This document shows positions 11,450-22,452 of a stretch of 64,000 bases of DNA, in pieces (the stretch's first letter is position 1; each line of letters begins with the position of its first letter). Source of the DNA: Syncephalastrum monosporum B8922. Its lineage: Eukaryota; Mucoromycota; Mucoromycetes; Mucorales; Syncephalastraceae. The position numbers and the translations under genes are program-made. The stretch lies in NCBI GenBank assembly GCA_000697355.1, contig JNEN01001247.1, positions 124,001-188,000 on the forward strand. Direction: 5' to 3'. Under the pieces are notes generated by a model that saw only the letters and a program-made list of their open reading frames with translations, was not told the origin of the DNA and ran no database searches.

Positions 11450-11994
11450 TAGATGATACCTTCCTTAGTTTAATCTCTTATTCGCTATACACACTCGCAT
11501 CTTGCTCCTTATATAATGCCATTGGCCCCTACCACTTCTTTGCTTACTTTGATTCCTTTCTTGATCTTTCCTTTTACTGTTTTGCATTTGTAAACCCTTT
11601 TACTCAACATATAATACACATATATATAGACCGTTCTTTTGGTTATTATCCAATTTTGTCTGATTTTCTGCAAGCGCTTGCTTTTTTTTACTCGTTCGGG
11701 GATTTCATTGATCAATTTTTTTATGATCGCCCAGGGCCTCGCCAGCTCAGGTGTGGGATCGTCGGATCTTTTTTTTTTCATGCCCAGGAACATGTTCGCT
11801 GATGAAAGCGTCCAGCCGGTGTAAATTGCAGAAAGAAACCAAGAAAGACAAATGGAGTCGAAACCAAGCCGCATGATGGAATGGGACGGATGTGTGACCC
11901 TCTTGCGGAGGACGTGTCTATTTAGGCAAACCCAAACTTGCGCCACTCTCTGTCAAAAAGAAAAGAAAGTTGGAATTCCTTTTCATCCCGCTGG

Positions 11995-12053
<59 letters not shown>

Positions 12054-12715
12054 ACCCAAACAAAAACAAAAAACCAAAAAAAAGCCCAAATCGGGTCAGT
12101 TGTGTATGAGCAAAGCAAGGAGGCAACGACGAGTGATGGCTGCTGAAACATGCACATATGCATTGTGTTCTGTTAAGTTATAGCTATTCAATTGTCACCC
12201 GGTTGCATCTTTCTGGACAATTTTTTATGATCCCCATACTCCTTTCTTTTTTCTGTGTCGTTTCGTTCTCGATTTAAATGAGCGCTTACTATTCTGAATC
12301 CAACCCAGTACATAGCCTTTTTATGCCAAGCGGGAGCACGAAAAATTGTTCGGTTAAGCAAATATAGAAAGAAAATGGAATGACGGAATGGTGCGCCAAG
12401 GCCGCCCGTACAAGTGCATGAGCACTGGGCTGCTCCCGCCCTTGTATACCATAACCTTAGCTCTATTGTTCATATATGAAAAAAAAAAAAAAGACGTGAG
12501 ACGTAAGCGTTTGCGTTTAGTGTCACCTTCCTAAATAAAAAAACGGGAATTGAATATATTTTTAGCGCGCCCGCCACACATCCCTCCACGCCCGGAAGCG
12601 GGTCCAACTGTCGTCCACGCCTCACACTTTTGCAAGCGGCCAAGCTTTTATTTTTTTTTTGGTTCCTTTTTCTTTTTTTCTTCCCTCTCTCTTCTTTACC
12701 TTCTCGTTACTTTGA
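11450..12715. other. Spacer between transporter and chitin synthase genes
   Basis: Transporter 3' UTR, then AT-rich DNA with a 54-base A run at 11998-12051, and the 5' region of the chitin synthase gene with T-rich pyrimidine tracts at 12648-12690. No gene is supported. Frames spanning the A run are poly-Lys or poly-Phe artefacts. Confidence 0.6.
11998..12051. repeat. Poly(A) tract of 54 bases
   Basis: Uninterrupted run of A followed by A-rich sequence to about 12087. It is far longer than the 10-14-base homopolymers elsewhere in the window. Confidence 0.95.
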
Positions 12716-15485
12716 ATGTACCCAAACAACCCCCCGCCCCCGCCACCAGGGCATCATCAAAAATCAGAGTACGATCAGTACCCGCTCCAGGACACGCAGT
12801 TTGCGGCTCAGCCCGTCGACCGCGGCGACCCCTTTGCCGATCCCTATTCGGAGGAGCACCAGCAAAACATGCCGGTCTACGACCACCAGCCGCTGCTTAA
12901 CAACCCTAGTGGATCCTTTGGTTACCCACCTCCCGGCACGCCAGCTGCGCCTGCCTCGCCTTTCCAGCAACCTTCGCCTCAGATGCAACCCCCACCGTCG
13001 CCCAATATGCACTATGGTGGCGCACCGCGACGACAGCCGCGCCGGTACAAGACAAGTAAGTTTATCACGATAAAAAATTTTTACTGGTGGGGAGAGAGAG
13101 AGAGAGACGGCTCATGCAGGGTTGTTTTATTAGCGCGAAAGGTCAAGCTGCACCGCGGTCACCTGGTCCTGGACTGCCCAGTACCCACGCGATACCTGCA
13201 GTCGGTGCCGATCAAGGATACCAAGGAATTCACGCACATGCGCTACACCGCCGCGACGTGCGATCCTTCCGAGTTTGAGAGCGAGGGCTACACCCTCCGT
13301 CAGCAGTTGCTCGAGCGCCGGACCGAGCTGTTTATCGTCCTGACCATGTATAACGTAAGTACCGGAATGGGCAAAGTCGTATCCAAGCAATGCAGGTGTG
13401 AACCGATATTCATTTCAAAAAAAAATAATAATAGGAAGACGAAGTACTGTTCGCGCGTACCATGCATGGTGTCATGAAGAACATTTCGCATTTGTGTGGG
13501 CGCGACCGTTCGCGCACATGGGGCCCCGAAGGTTGGAAGAAGATCACGGTGTGCATCGTCTCCGACGGCCGCAACAAGATCAACCACCGCACGCTGAATC
13601 TTCTTGCCACGCTTGGTGTGTACCAAGACGGCGTCGCCAAAAACGTGGTTGGTGACAAGGAGGTGACGGCCCATATCTATGAGTACACGACCCAGCTGTC
13701 GGTCGATCCGGAGATGAAGTTCAAGGCTGCCGACAAGGGCATCACACCCTGCCAGATGCTGTTCTGCCTCAAGGAGAAGAATCAAAAGAAGATCAACTCG
13801 CATCGCTGGTTCTTCCAGGCCTTTGGACCTTTGATCCAGCCGAACGTGTGTGTTCTCATCGATGTCGGTACCCGTCCTGGTCATTCCTCCATCTACCACT
13901 TGTGGAAGGCGTTTGATATCAACTCCAACATTGCAGGCGCGTGTGGTGAGATCCGTGCCCTGACGGGTACGGCAGGTATTGCCTTGCTGAACCCGCTTGT
14001 GGCCGCCCAGAACTTTGAGTACAAGATGTCCAATATCCTTGACAAGCCGCTAGAGTCTGTATTTGGTTACATTTCTGTCTTGCCCGGTGCCTTCTCTGCC
14101 TATCGCTTCACCGCGCTCCAGAACGACGTCAACGGCCATGGTCCGCTTGAAAAGTACTTTTTGGGTGAGACTCTCCACGGTGGCGACGCCGACATCTTCA
14201 CTGCCAACATGTACCTCGCCGAAGATCGTATTCTCTGCTACGAGCTTGTTGCCAAGAAGGATGCTCACTACGTGCTGCATTATGTGAACCGAAGCTATGG
14301 TGAGACGGACGTGCCGGACGGCGTAGCTGAATTTATCTCGCAGCGTCGTCGTTGGTTGAACGGTTCGTTCTTTGCGGGTGTGTATGCGCTCTGGCATTGG
14401 CGCAAAGTCTGGGCTTCCGACCATTCGTTCGTCCGCAAGCTTATGTTCATGGTTGAAGACGTCTACAACACGTACAACATGCTGTTTGCCTGGTTCGCCA
14501 TGGGCAACTTTTACCTGACTTTCTACATCCTGACCTCGGCCCTCGCGTCCGATGACCTTGATCCTGCCCCGTTCTCCTCTCAAGTCGCCAACGTACTTCA
14601 TACCGTCCTCAACTACATCTACATCCTCCTCATCATTGTCCAGTTCATCCTCGCCCTCGGTAACCGCCCGCAGGGCTCACGCTGGGCCTACACAGGCTCC
14701 ATGATCTTTTTTGCCATCCTGATGGTGTACATGATGTTTGCCACTATTTGGATCACCGTCGTCGGTATTCAAACTGCTGTCGACGATGCCAATGGCAGTG
14801 CGCTTGCCATGCTCGGCCAGTCCACGTTCCGCAACATCATCGTCTCGCTCCTGTCCACCTACGTCATGTACTTTGTCGCCTCCATTCTCTTCCTTGATCC
14901 CTGGCATATGTTTACCTCGTTTGTGCAATATGTAAGTACTCAATCGAAAACCGTTGGAGCAAGAGTGTTCATTTTCGTCGTCTTGTATAGATCTTCATGT
15001 CGCCATCGTACACGAATGTCCTCAATATTTACGCGTTCTGTAACACACACGATGTCTCATGGGGTACAAAGGGCGATACCAAGGTGAACACCGACTTAGG
15101 TGTCGTCAAAGCAAAGAAGGACGAGTCAGGCGAGCACACGGCCGAAGTCGACCTGCCCGTGGAAGAAAAGGATATCAACGAAGCGTACGAGGCCGCTTGT
15201 CTCGAGCTGCAAAAGAAGCCGGAGGTCGAGGAGCAGCACCGCGATGCCCAGACCAAGCAAGAAGATTATTACCGTGCCTTCCGTACCCGGATCGTCCTGT
15301 CGTGGATCATTAGCAACCTTGCCCTGGTCGCGATTATTACCAACACGGCCTTCAACGGTCTCGGCGATTTTCAGAAGCGGAGCACGATCTACCTTGGTTT
15401 CGTGCTGTGGTCGGTCGCTGCCTTATCGGCAGTCCGCTTCGTCGGCTCGTGTCTCTACCTCCTCTTTAGAATCTTTACTGGTTAA
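12716..15485 (+). CDS. CHS: Chitin synthase (class I-III type)
   Basis: Integral plasma-membrane glycosyltransferase that polymerises UDP-GlcNAc into chitin. The start at 12716 gives a Pro-rich disordered head ([15 protein letters not shown]). Introns follow at about 13055-13133, 13354-13434 and 14932-14990. The catalytic domain has [92 protein letters not shown] and the product-binding QRRRWLNG. C-terminal transmembrane helices include [19 protein letters not shown] and repeated hydrophobic blocks to residue ends [17 protein letters not shown]. There is no myosin motor or cytochrome-b5 region, so it is not class IV-VII. Complete and apparently functional. Exact class I, II or III needs a tree. 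Confidence 0.95.
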
Positions 15486-16330
15486 TCACCTGCCATTTTT
15501 CCCCCTTCCTTGTATACTTATTCGTGCCCTTGTGCGCATTGCACATTCTCTTTGTTTTCTTCACACACGTTACTCTCATTTCTCTCGCACACCTTAGTAG
15601 ATATTCCTAGTTTTGTTTATTTTCATTACACCACCGGTGTCTCCTCTCTTGTACCCTACCTTTCCTTTATTCTCTTTCTCTCTGTGTATTAAAATCTTGT
15701 AGCAGCAAGTCTTCTGACTTGTTATTTATATTTAACGCATAGCGCTTTACCGTATGTGCTGCTTTATTCCTTTGTCTAGGAAACTGGCCGGAACGCCATT
15801 ATCCTCCCAAACATTACAGGGAATGTCTAGAAAAAATGCATGTGTGATACGAAGAGCGTTGCACTAAGTAGTCGTGTCTGCATGGAAACCGAGTCATGGT
15901 GACAAAATCGTTCGAATACGCAAGCGCAGGCATGACAGTCCTGTCCTCAACGATCTAATCCCAAAAAATTAGTGAAAATCCAAGTGATGTAAAATGAATA
16001 TGGAGCCTCCTTTGTGTAGTGTGTGACGATGAATAACGGTTTAACAGTAACACGGTTAACACTGCAATCTTTGACTCGATGACAGCACGATGCACGGATT
16101 TGATTTGTCTGTGACAGAGGCGAAACAAACAATGGCGCCTGCTCAGGTACCCTTCCTCACGTAAATACGGTAGAACTACGTCTACCACACGTCATGCTGG
16201 CTTTCAAATGCGGATCAATTGAGACGCATTAGATACAAAAAAAGACCTCGGCTCTCCCATTCTACTCCCTTCTTCTTCTCTTTTATCACGTACACACACT
16301 CACACACTTGTACTTACATTTACACACAGA
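15486..16330. other. Spacer downstream of chitin synthase
   Basis: T/C-rich 3' UTR of the chitin synthase gene to about 15700, then mixed sequence and the 5' region of the small protein gene, with CT-rich and CA-rich tracts at 16258-16328. No gene seen. Confidence 0.6.
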
Positions 16331-16705
16331 ATGGCACAGCAGCAGCAAAAAGGATCGATTTCTCTTCACGATGCTCCTCAAGCTGCGCAGACGACGCATC
16401 CGATGGAGCAAAATACGGGCAACGACTCATTCATGGCCTCGGCGAGCGCGCCCAGCAGCAACCGCCACAGCGCGGCAGTCGACAGCACCTCATCGTCGTC
16501 AGGCCGTCCCCAAGCTGATCCCAATGCCTTCATGACCTCTAACGATCAAGGTAGCCGTCGCGCGTCGTGGCAGTCTGAAATGACGCCCGCCGAACGTGCC
16601 AAGGCGCTTGAGCAGGAGATGAAAGAGAAAGCCAAGGCGCGCAAGCAGCAGCGCGGTACCGGCAAACTCATGAAGGTCGGAGGCGTCGAACGTGTCCTTC
16701 AATAA
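16331..16705 (+). CDS. Small disordered hypothetical protein with a charged C-terminal helix
   Basis: Single exon, 124 residues, stop TAA at 16703-16705. I do not recognise the family. The first 75 residues are Gln/Ser/Ala/Asn-rich and probably disordered. A basic-Ser site (RRASW, fitting a PKA consensus) precedes a helix-forming block, TPAERAKALEQEMKEKAKAR, that ends KLMKVGGVERVLQ. The CT-rich leader upstream, a good start context (cagaATGgca) and codon use richer in G/C than the flanks support a real gene. A role as a small regulator or binding partner is only a guess. Confidence 0.65.
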   Translation: MAQQQQKGSISLHDAPQAAQTTHPMEQNTGNDSFMASASAPSSNRHSAAVDSTSSSSGRPQADPNAFMTSNDQGSRRASWQSEMTPAERAKALEQEMKEKAKARKQQRGTGKLMKVGGVERVLQ

Positions 16706-17496
16706 ATGGGTTTCCCATCCAGATATTCCTCATTACTTCTCTGTATCGAACGTATTTCTGTCGCACACTTCTAGTAGTCCCGATAATCATTATTTTGCTT
16801 CCAATATCAAATTACACACTACCTATTCTTTACTCGTCAATTTTGGTCTTTTTTCTGGTTTGTTCTGTGGTATCTACAAGATTTTCAGATGCTGATAATT
16901 GATCCATGTCGTCATGTAATATTGAACATTCTACAATGTATGGTGTCACATTACGAGAGATATTCACCCGACACTGGCCGTTTATGCAACAATGCACAGA
17001 CAATCAACACTTTCAAAGCTTCACAACTCTGTAAAATAAGTTTTTGTTCTGAAACATGGATATTTCTTTCCTAGTTGGTCATATCCCATAAAATTCAGGC
17101 GGGACTTGATGTGAAACTGAAACATTTTTTTTTATTCGTCTCATAGGTCAGCGATACCATGCTATTACATATCAACCGTATATTTGCCATGTACACAATA
17201 ATATAGAAATCCTACAGAAATCTTCCATTGAAATCGCGCTTAATAACTGATGTTGCATGCACAATTTGTGAGCCATAGAGGCGAGCTCTTTTTTGACGAT
17301 TGCCTGCAGGTATAATGGGGGTTTTGGAAATGGCGCGTTCTCTGCTCTATGGAGCACCCACTAAGACTCAAACGAATGCACAATGCTACGAATAGTACGA
17401 ATTATACACATGTATACTGAAGTTTTACATATTTCATAGAATGCAGTCGCTACAGGAGTCTAGTAGTAGGGTGCTTGCTCTAGGGTAATCCAATGT
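16706..17496. other. Convergent 3' spacer before cysteine synthase
   Basis: AT-rich DNA between two convergent genes. No coding signal or strong repeat was seen beyond short A/T runs. Confidence 0.6.
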
Positions 17497-18737
17497 TTAC
17501 GGAAGGACAATGTACTTTTGGAGGTGCTCGGGGATGGCAGTATCGAGCTTCTTGGTCTCCAACCAGCTGCGGGAGAACAGGCGGGATTGGTATCGGTAGG
17601 CACCATCAGCCAAGATGGTGACAATCTTCTTGTTCTTGCCGAGCTCCTTGGCAAGCTTGACAGCAGCCACAACGTTCAGGGCGGAACTGGCACCGACGTA
17701 AATACCCTCTTCATCCAAAAGACGGTAGAGCATCTCAATGGACTCCTCATCTGGGACATTGAACGAGCCGTCGACGAGCTCGACGTCCTGGGCCATGTTA
17801 TCGGTGATTCTGCCCTGGCCAATACCCTCGGTGATGGAACCGCCCGAGCGCTCAAAGAGCTTACCGCCACTCTGGAAGTAGCTGTGGAGAACCGATCCGG
17901 GAGGATCAGCGACGTAAATCTGGACGTCCTTGTTCTGGGATTTGAGGTAACGAGCGGTACCGGCAAGGGTACCACCGGTACCGGTGGCGCAGGTGAAGCC
18001 ATCGACGAGACCTTCAGTTTGGGCCCAAATCTCGGGGCCGGTGGTCTCGATGTGTGCGCGACGGTTGGCAATGTTGTCGAACTGATTGGTCCAGACTGCA
18101 TTGTCGAGCGACTCGGCGTGGCGAGCGGCTTGATGGTTGTAGTTTTGCGGGTTGTCAAAGGCGACAGCAGGTACAGGGTGGACTTCGGCGCCCAGCATGC
18201 GGAGGAGGTCGATTTTTTCTTGCGACTGTAATACGATAAGTCAACGAGATGTAAATTAAGAGGGTTACTGAACATACCTGGGTGTTGGGCATATAGATGA
18301 CACACTTGTAGCCCTTGGCACGGCAGACGTGGGCCAAACCAATACCAGTGTTACCAGCCGTACCCTCAACAACCGTACCGCCAGGACGAATAAGACCCTT
18401 CTCCTCTGCGTCCTTGACGACGAAAAGAGCAGCACGGTCCTTGACAGAGCCACCGGGGTTCATGAACTCGGCCTTGGCCAAAATCTCGGAGCCGGTCTCC
18501 TCACTGAGACGGTTCAGACGGATCTACCTTTGCTCAATATCGCACTTGGTTTCACTTTAACCATTCGCTTACCAGGGGAGTGTTACCGATGGCACCAATG
18601 AAGCCCTTGGTAATCTGACATTTCAACGCTCATGAGCTTATTGTCTAGGATATCCAAACAGAACTTACTCCAGGGCGGACGCCGGGCTGGACGGTGGAAT
18701 AGGCCCGGACGGCGGTACGGATAGCGTTCATGACCAT
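17497..18737 (-). CDS. Cysteine synthase (PLP-dependent O-acetylserine/O-acetylhomoserine sulfhydrylase family)
   Basis: Makes cysteine (or a related thiol) from an O-acetyl amino acid and sulfide. Fold-type II PLP enzyme. The start is at 18737 or 18731 ([19 protein letters not shown]), an Arg/Ala/Ser-rich head like a mitochondrial presequence. Then [38 protein letters not shown] (PLP-binding Lys), [12 protein letters not shown] (substrate loop), [16 protein letters not shown] (phosphate loop) and [17 protein letters not shown]. Introns fall at about 18228-18277, 18526-18571 and 18613-18667. The EGTAGNTG loop fits fungal mitochondrial cysteine synthases better than the EPTSGNTG loop of bacterial CysK and cystathionine beta-synthase. 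It lacks a CBS domain pair, so it is not cystathionine beta-synthase. Confidence 0.92.
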
Positions 18738-18887
18738 GGTGACCGTACAAGCTTTATGTATAAACAAGTAGTAAAAAACAAAAGAGAAAAAAACTATGGG
18801 TAAAAACCTTAATAATACTCTCTACACTGAATGGATGGTGCCTGTGTTGGAAATGACGCGATTTGCAGGCCTTCTCATTTGACTCGG

Positions 18888-21800
18888 TTAAATATGCTGC
18901 CGCAACCATTCTTGCGGATCTTCGACTCCAACCAGATCTTCGGCCGTCTCGAGCAAATCCTGCAGCTCAGCTGTGAAGGCTGAGCTCACTGAAAAATAGG
19001 TCCCGAGTGCCAGGAACGATGGGCTGTTGATCTCTTCTGGCCGAATCTTGAGGCTATTTTCAAGCGCCTGGGTCAGCCGGTTCCGAGCCTCGTTGGGCGC
19101 TATAAGATATGGTGGCAAGGACATCTTGGCTGATAGTGTCGCAGCAAGCAGCTTGATAGTTGTCATAATTGAAGCAAGCTAGAGGCATATTGCAGTATTC
19201 AAAGGTATGAGTCAGCGAGTCCACTCTATAAAAGGGTGGAAATCTCCTTACGTAATCTCGGCGAGCCTCAGTCGTTGTCAAGGCCACCTGTCGCTGCTTC
19301 TTTGGATCCATCGCGTGCAGCGAATGACCCTAAAGCAAGATTTCCACTTAGTCGGTATACATGTTGAATTGCTGTCTATTTGTAAGCATACCATGGCATA
19401 AACCAAATCCGTCATATTCTCGACCTTGTCCAGGATGATGCCGTAGCGATCTGCCGGGAAGTCGCCGCGCAAGGGTGGCTCATATGCCGATAGCTTTAAG
19501 AACGTCCGCTCATCCGCAATCTGGCGTCGGATATCGAGAGTGAGCTTGCGGAACCCTTTGATCTGTTCCTCTGTTGGCCGCTTATTTGACAAAGACGGCA
19601 TCACCAGATTAACCGTCAGCACGCCATAGAGTCGACCGATATCTCTCAGTGTAAACGCCAAACGCTTGCGTAGTTCCACACGGCCTGTCATGGGATAGGG
19701 AAACATGGAGACTATCACAGCAGCAGCAAGACCAATAGTGACCAGGAGCATACGCTTAAAGTCGTCTTTAGCTTCGATTTCCTTTTCTAGTAGTAGTATA
19801 CGGAATAAGCGTACATACCTTGCCAGCTACTGTATAGACAGGCTGCCAGCTAACTGAGTTTGTAACCACATAATCGAATTCATACACGGTCACCTAGCCA
19901 AACAATAAGAAAAGAAGCACAACTGATAAATACGATGTTTACCAGTAACATGGTAACCGTATAAAGCATCGCCATGACGCGATATTTGACTTTGAAGATA
20001 AAGACATAATATGAACCGATGGAAATGAAGAAGCATAGGACACCGATGCCATAAGGGTTGCCTCGTGATATCTCCCAGACGATGATGCCTGTGATACCGC
20101 CTCCAATCGTACCAGCGACACGCATTAAAGTCCTATCAAAAATAGAAATGAGTCTTCTCATCCTCAAGTAATGAATATATGCAATCATACGCGAAAAAGA
20201 AAAAGCCGTGAGTTGGGGCCATCCAGAACATGAGAACAATAATAGCCCATTGTCCACGCCAGCTCGAGTACCAGTCGGCGCTCTGTGGAAGAAAAGCAGG
20301 TAAAGCGACAAGCACAGCGGCAGACGCAGCTTTGAAGGAAAAGAATGGATTGGTCCCAAAGAACCAGGTCTTGACCTTGTACAGCATATTAAAGAACTTC
20401 TGTGAGCGTGACTTGGGCGGATCGACGTCTGGGTCGCGATAATACATCTTGCCGCCTGTCATGGTGGTAAAAGCACTGTGTGCGGTCTCATCCTCGCGCG
20501 CCTCATGGAGGGTATTGGTACGCACTAGAGTGAGGTCATGCGGGCTTGTGTCGTAGTCGCCTGCATCAGCACCTACGTTGGGATCTACATCGGTGTGATG
20601 AAACCACTTTTTGAGCGAGTGATTGGGCATCCAGATGCGTCGCTTGGATCGCTCCTGCTCGATCCCGTCTATAAGTGCAAGAAAGTTGACCATGGCATGC
20701 ACAAATTCGCGCAAGTTGAAGCGATACAAGGACAGAAGATACAGGCCCGTGTTGTGATGCTTGATATGCTGCCGCCGGTAATACTCCTGTACCATCATGT
20801 GAACGTTTTGACCGGCTTGGTCGTCCAGTTTGCGAAGAGCATCCTGAAGCTGTTGGGCAGCGATCCGCTGAGGCGCCTTTTTTGGATCCGTTTCGCGAAA
20901 TGAATACAATCTTGGAAACGGCCAAAGTATGCTGTTTAAGGCACTTCGCTCTGCCTCGCCATGAAATGGCTTGAGACGCTCTCTGCACTCTGCGATAGCA
21001 TCCACACATGCATTGGAAAGCTCCATATACAAATCGTGGATCTCACTGATGGCAGCTTTCAAAGTATTCTTTTCGCGCTCGTCTCCGCCCTCGTCGGTAA
21101 GTAGATCCTTCTTCAGAATCCAGCTTAAGCCGATACCATGTAACGGTGCGCGCATAGTCTTTATAACTTTAGTCATGTTGCGGACGTCATTACTGTTGAG
21201 CCGCGAAAATGTGATTTCGCGGTAAACCACACGTTTGCAGTCGATGAGCATGAGAACACCGCTTTGAAGTCGTTCGTGCAAAGAGGGTAAAGTCGAATTG
21301 AACGAGGTGGGTGATGTGGCAAGGAACGCCTCTGAGTGCTCCTTGAAAAACTGGTTGAATCCGTCAAGGCAACGATCAAGCACATTCATGTACGTAGTAA
21401 GACTATCGTCCGGCCAGATCAAGCCAGCGACAGCTAAGGCCAGGCCGCCACCGAGCGCAATGGGTATCAGGTATTGCCACTAATTCGAATTAATAAAAGT
21501 CAGGACAGAAAGATCTCGGGACATACCACAAGTGCCGGGCTAAATCCTTTCGTCATAGCTGCTTGCGTGGTAGTGAACTACAATTCGGTGAGATCGCCAG
21601 CATGTTTTTCACAGCATCGGCTTACCGCCAACAAAATGCAAGCGATAATGCAACCGAATTTGGCTTCACCGCCGAACCAAAATAAGTAAAATGAAAAAAA
21701 AATGCCATTGTACTTTTTGTCATACCGCGCGTAAATTCAAGACGGACATAGGTAAAGATAAATACGCCAATGACGAAAAAGACAGCCAGGATGCCACTCG

Positions 21801-22452
21801 AGTGAGGTTGGATTGGATTCGGATTCGATTCATCTCGACTCAAATCAGCCAGAAATATGGCTAAAAAATGAGCCTGAATTTAGCCGTGCTTAGGTAAGTA
21901 TACAAGGAAAAAGGTCGCGTACCTAACATCATCCATGCGCTTGCAATTAAAGCACCAAAAGTACCGTAAAAGGCATCCTATACTCGCGCTCATGTAAGAA
22001 ACCTATTCGACATAGTAAGACAGACTTGCCTCTGCAACCGCGCCTAGAAGAAAAAATGAGCGTGCGATGTGGACGAGCAAAGGTGACGTACCCACAGTCC
22101 TCGCTGGAAAATAAAACACAATGACAATACAAGTCAACAGTGCGCCGGGCCCGATGGCATTGCGGCAGCTATCATCGAGGGTCATAATGAGGGCGAGCAA
22201 GATAGCGATCGCCATTTTGATCGCTTTGCGAAACTGTACAAAAGGGGGAGGTTTGATAGCATTCCAAAGTCGCGTTGACCAGGAGGCGGCAGGTTCCTTC
22301 TTTTCATTTTCATCCGCTGCTTGGCCTTGTTCCGGTGATTCTGGCTTAATATTGGTATCGACGACAATTTGCGTAGCATCACTGCGTCGTCTGCGAAGGG
22401 GGGGTTCTTGTTCGTTTGATCCGCGAGAGGCGTCTCTTCCCGCTGCTTCCAT
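18888..22452 (-). CDS. FUSC-family multipass membrane protein (BRE4/DUF2421-like)
   Basis: Large intron-rich gene of roughly 1000 residues. The start at 22452 (MEAAGRDASRG) is followed by an acidic and Arg-rich soluble head, then a first helical bundle: FRKAIKMAIAILLALIM, ALLTCIVIVFYFPARTVG and further short exons to about 21430. A long cytosolic helical region (about 21410-20420) includes LQSGVLMLIDCKRVVYREIT. A second bundle has SFKAASAAVLVALPAFLP, QWAIIVLMFWMAP and TIGGGITGIIVWEISRGNPYG, a motif typical of fungal fusaric-acid-resistance-like proteins. The C-terminal cytosolic part ends WLRQHI at 18890. Relatives are linked to brefeldin A sensitivity or to organic anion efflux; the cargo here is unknown. 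Exon borders were inferred by eye, so the count is uncertain. Confidence 0.8.

Noticed and set aside
12001..12160. Lys-rich or Phe-rich frames over the poly(A) tract
   Set aside because: Artefacts of the homopolymer.
17518..18231. 237-codon frame antisense to cysteine synthase
   Set aside because: Mirror of the real gene, which has complete catalytic motifs on the other strand.
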